DNA from: Sporisorium sorghi
Taxonomy: Eukaryota > Basidiomycota > Ustilaginomycetes > Ustilaginales > Ustilaginaceae
DNA: 64,000 nucleotides
Reading direction: 5' to 3'
Assembly: GCA_023212695.1 (NCBI GenBank)
Contig: JALCCG010000006.1
Coordinates: 1-64,000 of the forward strand
A model generated the notes under the pieces. The model did not search any database. It was not told the DNA's origin and saw nothing but the letters and a program-made list of their open reading frames with translations. The translations under genes were made by a program, and so were the position numbers. Positions 57,223-64,000 of the stretch are shown here, piece after piece; position 1 is the first letter of the stretch, and each line of letters opens with the position of its first letter.

Positions 57223-58179
57223 ATGACGACCCTAACCTACAGGTCTTATCGGCCTGGAGATGAAGAAGGCATCACAACCTTATGGAATGCCTGTGTGCCG
57301 GGAGATCCCATCACCCGTCTTCGCTTTCGAAACTTGGTGCTGCTGGATCCGAACTTTGATCCGCAGGGCCTGCGGGTTGCCGAGCTGGAACATCGGATTG
57401 TAGGCGTCCTGTATGCGGTGCGCCGGAGACTCCCGATGATCGGAACCGAGCTGGAGCCGGATCGGGGCTGGATTACCTTCTTTTATACCGATCCGTCGAT
57501 GCGAAGACAGGGCGTTGGGGCGCGGCTGCTTCAGGAAGGTGAGGATTTCCTTCGACGCCATGGACGCCGTACAGTTTTTTTCTCCTCTTACGCCCCGAAT
57601 TATATGGTCCCGGGTATCGATGGCGAGCGGTATCCTGAGGGCCTTGGATGGCTGCAAGCCAGCGGTTTTACCCGGAATTACACGGCGGTTGCAATGGATC
57701 GCTCCCTGGTTGATTTCCATATGCCGTTTGAAGTTGCGGAGCTGAAGCAGCAGCGCGAGCAGGAGGGCTTTACCTTTCAGCTGGCTCAGGACAGCGATCT
57801 GGTGGAGCTGATTGATTTTGCAACGGACGTGTTTAACCCTGATTGGGGCAGGGCGATTCGTGAGGGATTGCTGCAGCAATTAAGAACAGATCAGATCCTG
57901 ATTGCGCGCGAGCAGGGGAAGCTGGTTGGATTTTGCCAGCATGGCGGATACGAGGGCGTTGCTGAACGATTCGGCCCGTTTGGAGTGGACCCGTCGATGC
58001 AAGGGAAGGGCTTGGGGAAAATCCTGCTGTATGACTGTCTCGCCCTTATGCGGGCTCAGGGGCTGCATGGTGCGTGGTTCCTCTGGACGGGCGAGCAAAG
58101 CCCCGCAGGACATTTATACCGAAAAGCCGGGTTTCACGTGACGCGCCGGTTCGATATTATGAGCAAGCCGCTTCAATAA
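57223..58179 (+). CDS. GNAT acetyltransferase with two GNAT domains
   Basis: 318 residues from ATG 57223 (RBS GAGGAGGG). The first domain (1-150) has the acetyl-CoA loop DPSMRRQGVGARLLQEGEDFLRRHG; the second (about 185-318) has FGVDPSMQGKGLGKILLYDCLALMRAQG and ends LYRKAGFHVTRRF. Acceptor unknown. Followed 39 bp later by a PIG-L deacetylase gene, with which it may be cotranscribed, an acetyl-group pair that may share a substrate class. Confidence 0.9.
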   Translation: MTTLTYRSYRPGDEEGITTLWNACVPGDPITRLRFRNLVLLDPNFDPQGLRVAELEHRIVGVLYAVRRRLPMIGTELEPDRGWITFFYTDPSMRRQGVGARLLQEGEDFLRRHGRRTVFFSSYAPNYMVPGIDGERYPEGLGWLQASGFTRNYTAVAMDRSLVDFHMPFEVAELKQQREQEGFTFQLAQDSDLVELIDFATDVFNPDWGRAIREGLLQQLRTDQILIAREQGKLVGFCQHGGYEGVAERFGPFGVDPSMQGKGLGKILLYDCLALMRAQGLHGAWFLWTGEQSPAGHLYRKAGFHVTRRFDIMSKPLQ

Positions 58180-58218
58180 AATAGATTCTACGACTTTTTC
58201 TACAAAGGAGAGATCAAA

Positions 58219-58926
58219 TTGACGGAAGCAAAGCAGCATCACATTTTGGCGATTGGCGGACATGCGGGGGATATGGATCTTACGGCAGGAGCGGTCATAG
58301 CAAAATACACGCAGGCCGGGCACCGAGCAACGTTTCTTCATTTAACGCCGGGGGAGAAGGGGCATCCTCGGATGACGCCGGAGGATTACGCGAAGCAGAA
58401 GATTGACGAAGCTCATCAATTCGCCGAAATTGTTGGCGCGGATGTCCGATTTCTTGCTTATAAGGATGCGGAGCTTCCGCTGGACGAGGAAGTGAAGTAT
58501 CAGGTAGCCGATGTCATACGGGAAGTGAAGCCGGACATTATAATTACCCACTGGAAGGAGAGCATTCATAAGGATCATGCCAATACACATTATATCGTGG
58601 AGGATGCGCGATTCTATGCGGGGCTGAAGACCATTGAGCGCGAGCTTCCATCCCATTATGCCCAGCATTTATACTATGCGGACAATTGGGAGGATCCGTA
58701 TGATTTTCATCCCGAGGTATTTATCGATATTCCGGAAGAAGCCTATGAAACTTGGGTAAGAGCCATGAATGTATATGCTTACGCACGCGGGGAAACCTAC
58801 GGCTTCCCGTTCATCGAATATTATAAGGCACTCACGATTGTACGGGGAGCGCCGATGAACTTCAAGCGGGCACAGGCTTTTGCGGTTCCGAGAGGCGCAT
58901 TGACCAAACGATTACAGTTTTTCTAA
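58219..58926 (+). CDS. PIG-L/LmbE-family deacetylase
   Basis: 235 residues, TTG start at 58219, eight bases after AAAGGAG. The metal motif is GGHAGDMDLTAGA (the usual AHPDD is changed to GHAGD) and THWKESIHKDHANTH supplies further His. The family removes acetyl groups from N-acetyl sugars, as in bacillithiol or mycothiol synthesis. The altered first motif retains His and Asp for zinc, so activity is plausible. Substrate unknown. Confidence 0.88.
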   Translation: MTEAKQHHILAIGGHAGDMDLTAGAVIAKYTQAGHRATFLHLTPGEKGHPRMTPEDYAKQKIDEAHQFAEIVGADVRFLAYKDAELPLDEEVKYQVADVIREVKPDIIITHWKESIHKDHANTHYIVEDARFYAGLKTIERELPSHYAQHLYYADNWEDPYDFHPEVFIDIPEEAYETWVRAMNVYAYARGETYGFPFIEYYKALTIVRGAPMNFKRAQAFAVPRGALTKRLQFF

Positions 58927-59006
58927 ATATATGGTTTCACATCCAGTCATCTGGAATAATACCTAATGAAATCGCAAAAAAATTGTGAGAAATCCCAAAA
59001 CATACA

Positions 59007-59035
59007 CTGACATTATAAACATCTTTTGATATAAT
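59007..59035 (+). promoter_or_regulatory. Orphan promoter in the PIG-L/esterase gap
   Basis: CTGACA (59007-59012), 17-bp spacer, TATAAT (59030-59035). No ORF with a good RBS starts behind it; a terminator follows about 80 bp on. Confidence 0.55.
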
Positions 59036-59041
59036 GAGTGA

Positions 59042-59124
59042 TGTTACGGGGGAACACGTACGGAATCATATAGAGAATATACATGAGAGAGGAAGACTTC
59101 CATATTGGAGGCTTCCTCTCTTTT
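59042..59124 (+). ncRNA. Candidate short RNA of about 80 nt
   Basis: Between the orphan promoter at 59007-59035 and a terminator hairpin AGAGAGGAAG (59086-59095) / CTTCCTCTCT (59112-59121) with TTTT. A second promoter, TTGCAT-16-TATGAT (59165-59192), then serves the esterase gene. The RNA could be a small regulator or a leader remnant. The 58927-59311 gap has nothing else. Confidence 0.35.
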
Positions 59125-59311
59125 CATGCGCGTAGAAACCGGGCGGGATGCAGAAGAACCGATGTTGCATTTTTTGAATTCCATGGTATGATGTATTTGA
59201 AGAATCTTAAATTAAAGATATATAAGCTGGATATCAGGGCAGACTTTGATGGAATTGCAGACTGTTTTCTGATTAGATTATTTAAATTAACGAAAAGGAG
59301 ACGGAATCCAT

Positions 59312-59926
59312 ATGGAACATACACATATTTATCGCCAGGGAACATCTTCCGAGGCACCGACCTTGCTACTGCTGCACGGCACCGGAGGCAATGAGGAGGA
59401 TTTGCTGCCGCTGGCCGAGATGATCTCGCCAGCTTCGAATGTGCTCGGCGTCCGCGGGAACGTGCTGGAGAACGGCATGCCCCGGTTCTTCCGACGTCTG
59501 GCCGAAGGCGTGTTTGATGTAGAGGATCTGGTGAAGCGTACGCAGGATCTGAATGAGTTCTTAAACTGGGCAGCAGCCGAGTACGGTTTTGACCGCAGCC
59601 GTATCGTAGCGGTTGGTTATTCGAACGGGGCCAATATCGCCGCGAGCCTGCTGTTTCACGAAGGAGATGCGCTGCAAGGAGCTGTACTCCACCATCCGAT
59701 GGTTCCGCTGCGGGATAAGGCCCTGCCTGATCTGACCGGCGTTCCGGTCTTCATCGCTGCTGGCCGGCGCGATCCGATGTGCACTCCGCAGGAGAGCGAG
59801 GATCTGAATGCACTCCTGAGCGAGGCTGGCGCGGATGTCAAGCTGCACTGGGAGAATGGAGGGCATCAGCTCAGCCGTGCAGAGGTTGGCATGGCAGCTT
59901 CCTGGTTTAAGGAGAAGTTCCAGTAA
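59312..59926 (+). CDS. Alpha/beta-hydrolase, carboxylesterase type
   Basis: 204 residues. Oxyanion part LLLHGTGGNEEDLLPL, nucleophile Ser in VGYSNGANIA, Asp in AGRRDPMCTP and His in ENGGHQLSRAE. Related to YpfH/phospholipase-carboxylesterase proteins of similar length. Cytoplasmic, substrate unknown. RBS AAAAGGAG stands before ATG 59312. Confidence 0.92.
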   Translation: MEHTHIYRQGTSSEAPTLLLLHGTGGNEEDLLPLAEMISPASNVLGVRGNVLENGMPRFFRRLAEGVFDVEDLVKRTQDLNEFLNWAAAEYGFDRSRIVAVGYSNGANIAASLLFHEGDALQGAVLHHPMVPLRDKALPDLTGVPVFIAAGRRDPMCTPQESEDLNALLSEAGADVKLHWENGGHQLSRAEVGMAASWFKEKFQ

Positions 59927-60002
59927 TACCTTGGATGCCATGATGTGCAAGTGCTAAACATTTCTTACCTATAGAAGGTAAAAATGAAAGTGAATATGAT
60001 CA

Positions 60003-60035
60003 AAATACCGTCAACGACTTGACGGTATTTTTTTT
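60003..60035 (+). terminator. Terminator of the esterase gene
   Basis: AAATACCGTCAA (60003-60014) pairs with TTGACGGTATTT (60019-60030), followed by eight T. Confidence 0.92.
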
Positions 60036-60072
60036 ATACTTAAGCCATCCAAGATAAACGAGGTGGTCAGAC

Positions 60073-61020
60073 ATGTCACAGACGATGGAGACAGTGAAGA
60101 AGCCTGGTCGGCAGATGACCGGCAGGCCCAAGCCCCGGGGCTCCTTGCGGCGGGGGGAGAATCTATGGGGGATTTTATTTGTAAGCCCGATGCTGTTTGG
60201 CGTCATCATTTTGGTGCTGTTTCCGATATTGGCTACGCTTGTGCTGGGATTCGCCGATTGGAACTTTGTGCAGGGCTGGGACGGAATCCAGTGGGTCGGG
60301 TTTCAGAATTTCCGACATTTGCTGGAGGACGACATCTTTCTCAAGTCCGTGCGGAACAACCTGATTTTTCTTCTGACGGTTCCGATCTACATGATGATAT
60401 CGATGCTGCTGGCTATATTGATCGACCGGTTTGTTTATATGAAGGGATACTTTAAAGTAGCCTACTTCATGCCCTACATATCCAACATCGTTGCGGTTGC
60501 TGTCGTATGGCAGGTACTGTTCCAGCCGTCCTACGGGCCTATTAACGAAATCCTCCGGACAATCGGAATTTCCAATCCGCCCAAATGGATTGCAGATCCG
60601 AATTTTGCCCTGATCTCCATTATGCTGATATCGATTTGGATATCCATCGGCTTCAATCTGATCATCTATATTGCCGGGCTGCAGTCTATACCGAAGGATC
60701 TGTACGAAGCAGCGGATATCGATGGAGCGAACGGCTGGACCAAGTTCAGGCGCATTACGCTTCCCTTGCTGTCACCGACGTCTTTTTTTCTGCTGGTCAC
60801 GGGGGTTATCTCTACATTCAAGGTGTTCGACATCATCGCCGTCATGACACAAGGCGGACCGATCGGTTCTACGACGATGATGGTCTGGTATTTGTACGAT
60901 ACGGCGTTTGTTAACCTGAAGGTAGGTTATGCATCATCCATTGCCGCGGTACTGTTCGGGTTCGTCATGCTGATTACACTGGGGCAGTGGGCAGCTCAGA
61001 AGAAGTGGGTCAACTACTAG
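60073..61020 (+). CDS. Sugar ABC transporter permease, MalF/UgpA-like
   Basis: 315 residues with a basic N-terminus (PGRQMTGRPKPRGSLRRGENLWG) and six helices. EAA loop YEAADIDGANGWTKFRRITLPLL. RBS GAGGTGG. Here the permeases come first and the binding protein last. The second permease follows after 14 bp. Confidence 0.94.
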   Translation: MSQTMETVKKPGRQMTGRPKPRGSLRRGENLWGILFVSPMLFGVIILVLFPILATLVLGFADWNFVQGWDGIQWVGFQNFRHLLEDDIFLKSVRNNLIFLLTVPIYMMISMLLAILIDRFVYMKGYFKVAYFMPYISNIVAVAVVWQVLFQPSYGPINEILRTIGISNPPKWIADPNFALISIMLISIWISIGFNLIIYIAGLQSIPKDLYEAADIDGANGWTKFRRITLPLLSPTSFFLLVTGVISTFKVFDIIAVMTQGGPIGSTTMMVWYLYDTAFVNLKVGYASSIAAVLFGFVMLITLGQWAAQKKWVNY

Positions 61021-61034
61021 GAGGAGGGCGTTAT

Positions 61035-61874
61035 ATGCAGACACAAGCTGGCGTTGACTGGCGCAAGCTCTTCGTAACCATCGTGATGTTCGTTGTGAGT
61101 ATGCTGTTCCTCCTTCCGTTCATATGGATGCTGGTCACATCCTTTAAGGTGGAAAGAGATGTATTCGTGTATCCGATTCAATGGATTCCGCGGGAATGGA
61201 ACGCGATCCAGAATTACAGGGAGGTATGGTTCGGTGATTATCCCTTCTATCTCTACTATTGGAACTCGATCAAGGTCAGCATGCTCACAACCCTCATCTC
61301 GGCAATGGTATCCGCGCTGGCAGCCTATGGGTTCTCCAAAATCCAGTTTGCCGCCGGGAATTGGCTGTTCATCATTGTGCTTGTGACCTACATGATCCCG
61401 GGTCAGGCCATTCTGATCCCGCAGTTTATCCTGTACCGCAACATCGGGCTGTTTGATAATCATCTCGGCCTCATTATGCTTGGGAGTTTCAGCGTGCTGG
61501 GGACGTTTATGCTGCGGCAATTCTTCATGGGGGTGCACCAGGAATTCATCGAATCCGCCAAAATCGACGGTGCGAGCCATCCGCGGATATTCTGGTCCAT
61601 TGCGCTGCCGCTGGTAAAGCCCGCTGTGGCTACCTATGCGATTCTGCGTTTTATCTGGACATGGAATGACTATCAGAATCCGCTCATCTTTCTTCGAACG
61701 GATCGGCTGTTTACGATTCCGCTGGCGATGCAGAAATTTACGTCTTTAAGCGGTGAGTTTTATTCGCTGATTATGGCGGCGGCCGTGTCGGCCATATTCC
61801 CGCTGCTGATTGTTTTTATCATAGGTCAGAAGAGTGTCATCGAAGGAATTGCACTGGGCGGGGTCAAGGGATAG
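61035..61874 (+). CDS. Sugar ABC transporter permease, MalG/UgpE-like
   Basis: 279 residues from ATG 61035 (RBS GAGGAGGG). Six helices, EAA loop IESAKIDGASHPRIFWSIALP, C-terminus GIALGGVKG. An ORF extension to 60987 runs back over the first permease gene and is not used. Confidence 0.94.
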   Translation: MQTQAGVDWRKLFVTIVMFVVSMLFLLPFIWMLVTSFKVERDVFVYPIQWIPREWNAIQNYREVWFGDYPFYLYYWNSIKVSMLTTLISAMVSALAAYGFSKIQFAAGNWLFIIVLVTYMIPGQAILIPQFILYRNIGLFDNHLGLIMLGSFSVLGTFMLRQFFMGVHQEFIESAKIDGASHPRIFWSIALPLVKPAVATYAILRFIWTWNDYQNPLIFLRTDRLFTIPLAMQKFTSLSGEFYSLIMAAAVSAIFPLLIVFIIGQKSVIEGIALGGVKG

Positions 61875-61940
61875 GCACAAGGACATCCCGGAGAATCGCG
61901 CTTCTATTAGAATGATATGATTGGGGAGGGCTCGATAACG

Positions 61941-63320
61941 ATGATGAACAAGAAATGGTGGGCAGGGATACTTGCAGGGACGATGGCATTCAGTCTGCTG
62001 TCCGGCTGCGGCGGAGGTACGAAGGAACCGAGCGGTACGGCAGGAGAAGGCGCCGCCGAGGGTGGAGAGACGGTCAATCTGAGGTTGTATACGCACGGTA
62101 CGGAGGAAGCCTACAATTGGAGCAAAACGATTCAAGCTTACGAGGATGCAACACCCGGTGTGACCATTGAGCTGGTTCAGTTAAGCGAGAAGGGAGACAG
62201 CCAGGAAGCGATGAAGAAGATGGACCTTGAAGCCGCGTCCTCGGCGCAAATGGATATTCTCATGTTCAGCGATCCGGCAGGGTATGCCCAGCGGGTTGCG
62301 CTCGGCATGGCCGAACCGCTGGACGAATACATCGCCAAGGACGGCTACACCGTGGAGACTGACTATAAAGTGGATACCCATCTGGATGGAAAAGTGTATG
62401 CGCTTCCCGGAAAATTCAACCCCTGGTATGTGCTGCTGAATAAGGACCACCTGGAGGAGGCGGGCCTTCCCGTTCCGACCGATTGGACCTGGGACGATTA
62501 TGCGGACTATGCGAAGCAGCTGACTCAGGGCGAAGGGGCAAGCAAGCGCTATGGCACATATTTTCACGGCCCGCAAGGGGGTGGCTGGATGGAATTCCTG
62601 AAGCTGAAGATGGCTAACCAGCCGCAGGATGCCGACTTCCTGAAGGCGGATGGGTCTTCCAATCTGGATAACCCTACATTTCGGGAGACGCTGGAGCTGA
62701 GAGTGAAGATGGAGAAGGAGGATCAGTCTTCTGTTCCCTATACCGACATTATCTCTCAGAAGCTGAATTACCGGACACAGTTCTTTAACCAGTCGGCAAG
62801 CATGATCACGATTGGAAGCTGGATGAATACCGAGATCGGCGGAACCGACAAGGTGCCGCTGGATTTCCAAGTGGCTGTCGCCCCGTATCCCAAAAACAAA
62901 GAGAGTGACCCGATCGGACTGACATCAGTCTCTACGGACTATGTGGCCGTTGCTGCCAAATCGAAGCACAAGGAAGAGGCTTACAAGTTTGTCCGCTGGT
63001 ACACAACGGAAGGTCAGATCGTACAGGGCAAGAACATTCCTGCCTGGCAGCAGGTGAAGAGCGAGCAGGTGGAGGGAATCATCGACACCATCCTGGCAGG
63101 CACCAAAAGTCCGGAAAAGGTAGACAAAAAATCGCTTGTCGACACACTTGTTATATCGAAAGCCTCGGCCATCGCTCCGCCTTCCTCCTATCAGGCCGAA
63201 GTGTACGAGGCGGTGAATGAGGAGTATGAGAAGCTGATCCTCGGCAATCAGGATATAGATCAGACCCTTAAGAGCACCCAGGAGCGTGTGAACAAAATTA
63301 TCGATTCCAACAAAAAATGA
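61941..63320 (+). CDS. Sugar ABC transporter substrate-binding lipoprotein
   Basis: 459 residues. Lipobox LLSGC with Cys23, Gly/Ala/Glu-rich linker, then a family-1 binding fold (VNLRLYTHGTEEAYNWSKTIQAYEDATPGVTIELVQ; LPGKFNPWYVLLNKDHLEEAGLPVP). Start ATG 61941, ten bases after GGGGAGGG. Sugar unknown. The next gene is a YesM kinase, so this operon too is likely under YesM/YesN control. Confidence 0.93.
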   Translation: MMNKKWWAGILAGTMAFSLLSGCGGGTKEPSGTAGEGAAEGGETVNLRLYTHGTEEAYNWSKTIQAYEDATPGVTIELVQLSEKGDSQEAMKKMDLEAASSAQMDILMFSDPAGYAQRVALGMAEPLDEYIAKDGYTVETDYKVDTHLDGKVYALPGKFNPWYVLLNKDHLEEAGLPVPTDWTWDDYADYAKQLTQGEGASKRYGTYFHGPQGGGWMEFLKLKMANQPQDADFLKADGSSNLDNPTFRETLELRVKMEKEDQSSVPYTDIISQKLNYRTQFFNQSASMITIGSWMNTEIGGTDKVPLDFQVAVAPYPKNKESDPIGLTSVSTDYVAVAAKSKHKEEAYKFVRWYTTEGQIVQGKNIPAWQQVKSEQVEGIIDTILAGTKSPEKVDKKSLVDTLVISKASAIAPPSSYQAEVYEAVNEEYEKLILGNQDIDQTLKSTQERVNKIIDSNKK

Positions 63321-63336
63321 TCTGGTATAATAAACG

Positions 63337-63367
63337 AAAAAAAGGGGCGAGCCTTCGTCCCTTTTTT
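63337..63367 (+). terminator. Terminator after the binding-protein gene
   Basis: AAAAAAAGGGGCGA and TTCGTCCCTTTTTT pair through a three-base loop, with A and T flanks. It is perfect enough to act in both directions and separates the operon from the kinase gene. Confidence 0.85.
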
Positions 63368-63422
63368 GCCATCGTATCTCGAAGCGTATAGGTAAGGAAC
63401 ACTCCGGGCTGAGGTGAAGGAT

Positions 63423-64000
63423 ATGCTTGAACGGCTCAAAAGATATGTGCCCAGCTCCATTCGTCATAAGCTGATTCTGGCGTCCGTCATGTGCATTATC
63501 GTTCCGGCAATTGTCAGCTTGATTCTGTACAATTCCTTAACGAAGGAAGCTCTGCGGCAGCAGGCAGTATCCAATGCCAATGATGCGCTGCAGCTGGTTC
63601 GCGGGTCCGTCACGAACCTGCTCCTGAGCAAGCTCAATATCGCCAACTACATCCAGGTGAATTCCACCTTGAATTCCTATTTCAAGCAGGTGGCTTCCGG
63701 CAATGAGGATGAAGATCCGTACCGCCGATTCGTTGAATCGCATCGCGTGCTGGAGCTTCTGGACAGCTTGACGGTGGTGGGCGAGCACAGCTATGTTACC
63801 GTGCTGCTGACAAACGGAGCTTATTATATGAATTATTCCGTAAGCGATTACAATCCGCTGGATTACAGGCGGCAGTCCTGGTTCAGGCAGGTCGAGCAGC
63901 TGCGGGGACTGGAGTCGCTGTGGACAGGGCCGGAGCCCACGGTGTTCCGTTCCGATCGGATCGATCATCCGAATCAGCTGTCCGTGGTGCGCACCCTTCG
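63423..64000 (+). CDS. Sensor histidine kinase, YesM type (N-terminal part, cut by the window end)
   Basis: 192 residues visible, open to the last base. ATG 63423, six bases after GAGGTG. TM1 near residues 17-38 (LILASVMCIIVPAIVSLILY), then an extracellular domain with DYRRQSWFRQVEQLRGLESLWTGPEP, the same pattern as in the kinase at 12821 (RQDWYEAVVKAEGRPVWVGP). The kinase core lies beyond the window. A YesN regulator gene is expected downstream. Confidence 0.85.
   Translation, partial: MLERLKRYVPSSIRHKLILASVMCIIVPAIVSLILYNSLTKEALRQQAVSNANDALQLVRGSVTNLLLSKLNIANYIQVNSTLNSYFKQVASGNEDEDPYRRFVESHRVLELLDSLTVVGEHSYVTVLLTNGAYYMNYSVSDYNPLDYRRQSWFRQVEQLRGLESLWTGPEPTVFRSDRIDHPNQLSVVRTL

Noticed and set aside
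59083..59394. 103-residue ORF before the esterase gene
   Set aside because: It crosses a terminator and a promoter and overlaps the esterase start; no RBS.
1..64000. tRNA, rRNA, insertion sequences, prophage genes
   Set aside because: No cloverleaf, rRNA segment, transposase, integrase or phage structural gene was seen on either strand.

Overview
The window looks like a chromosomal segment of a spore-former close to Paenibacillus. The pointers are a full purS-type purine operon under a guanine riboswitch, several CUT1-type sugar ABC operons without their own ATPase, YesM/YesN (AraC-type) two-component pairs, a BceRS-BceAB peptide-antibiotic module, a cyclodextrin glucanotransferase very like that of Paenibacillus macerans (from memory), strong GGAGG ribosome binding sites and moderate G+C. 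No rRNA, tRNA, prophage, transposase or CRISPR was recognised. Both ends are cut; the last gene runs off the right edge.

Layout. 1-0.63 kb: gene-poor DNA with two repeat families and an orphan plus-strand terminator. 0.63-2.56 kb (minus): a secreted CYTH-like protein and a LysR regulator. 2.74-7.9 kb: ATPase, binding lipoprotein and fused permease of an iron(III)/phosphonate-type ABC importer, translationally joined to a beta-CASP-like metallohydrolase. 8.15-9.1 kb: fabH behind a FapR-like operator. 9.46-17.5 kb: sugar ABC operon with YesM kinase, a membrane-anchored binding protein broken by an in-frame stop, and YesN regulator. 17.9-22.3 kb: MhqO-like dioxygenase, WYL regulator, SDR oxidoreductase, GlsB-like membrane protein and acyl-ACP-type thioesterase. 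22.4-27.1 kb: bceRS-bceAB. 27.2-31.7 kb: MBL hydrolase, topB, small proteins, UspA. 32.2-46.5 kb: purEKBCSQLFMNHD with PurR boxes and riboswitch. 47.2-55.7 kb: malEFG-like importer, a chemoreceptor and a divergent secreted CGTase. 55.9-59.9 kb: serine hydrolase, GNAT, PIG-L deacetylase and esterase. 60.1-64 kb: a second sugar ABC operon and the start of another YesM kinase.

How it fits together. The CGTase would make cyclodextrins and maltodextrins outside the cell; the adjacent importer is the natural uptake route and the chemoreceptor between them a candidate sensor. All three sugar importers lack an ATPase and presumably share an MsmX-type subunit encoded elsewhere. The purine operon carries every enzyme from PRPP to IMP except GAR synthetase's alternatives (PurT-type) and adds PurB; it is controlled by apparent PurR repression plus guanine-triggered termination.

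Points most worth a second look: an intrinsic terminator inside the CGTase leader; the transporter/beta-CASP hydrolase operon; the nonsense-broken sensor-type binding protein; two interspersed-repeat families; a possible short RNA at 59.04-59.12 kb; and duplicated hairpins around purD.
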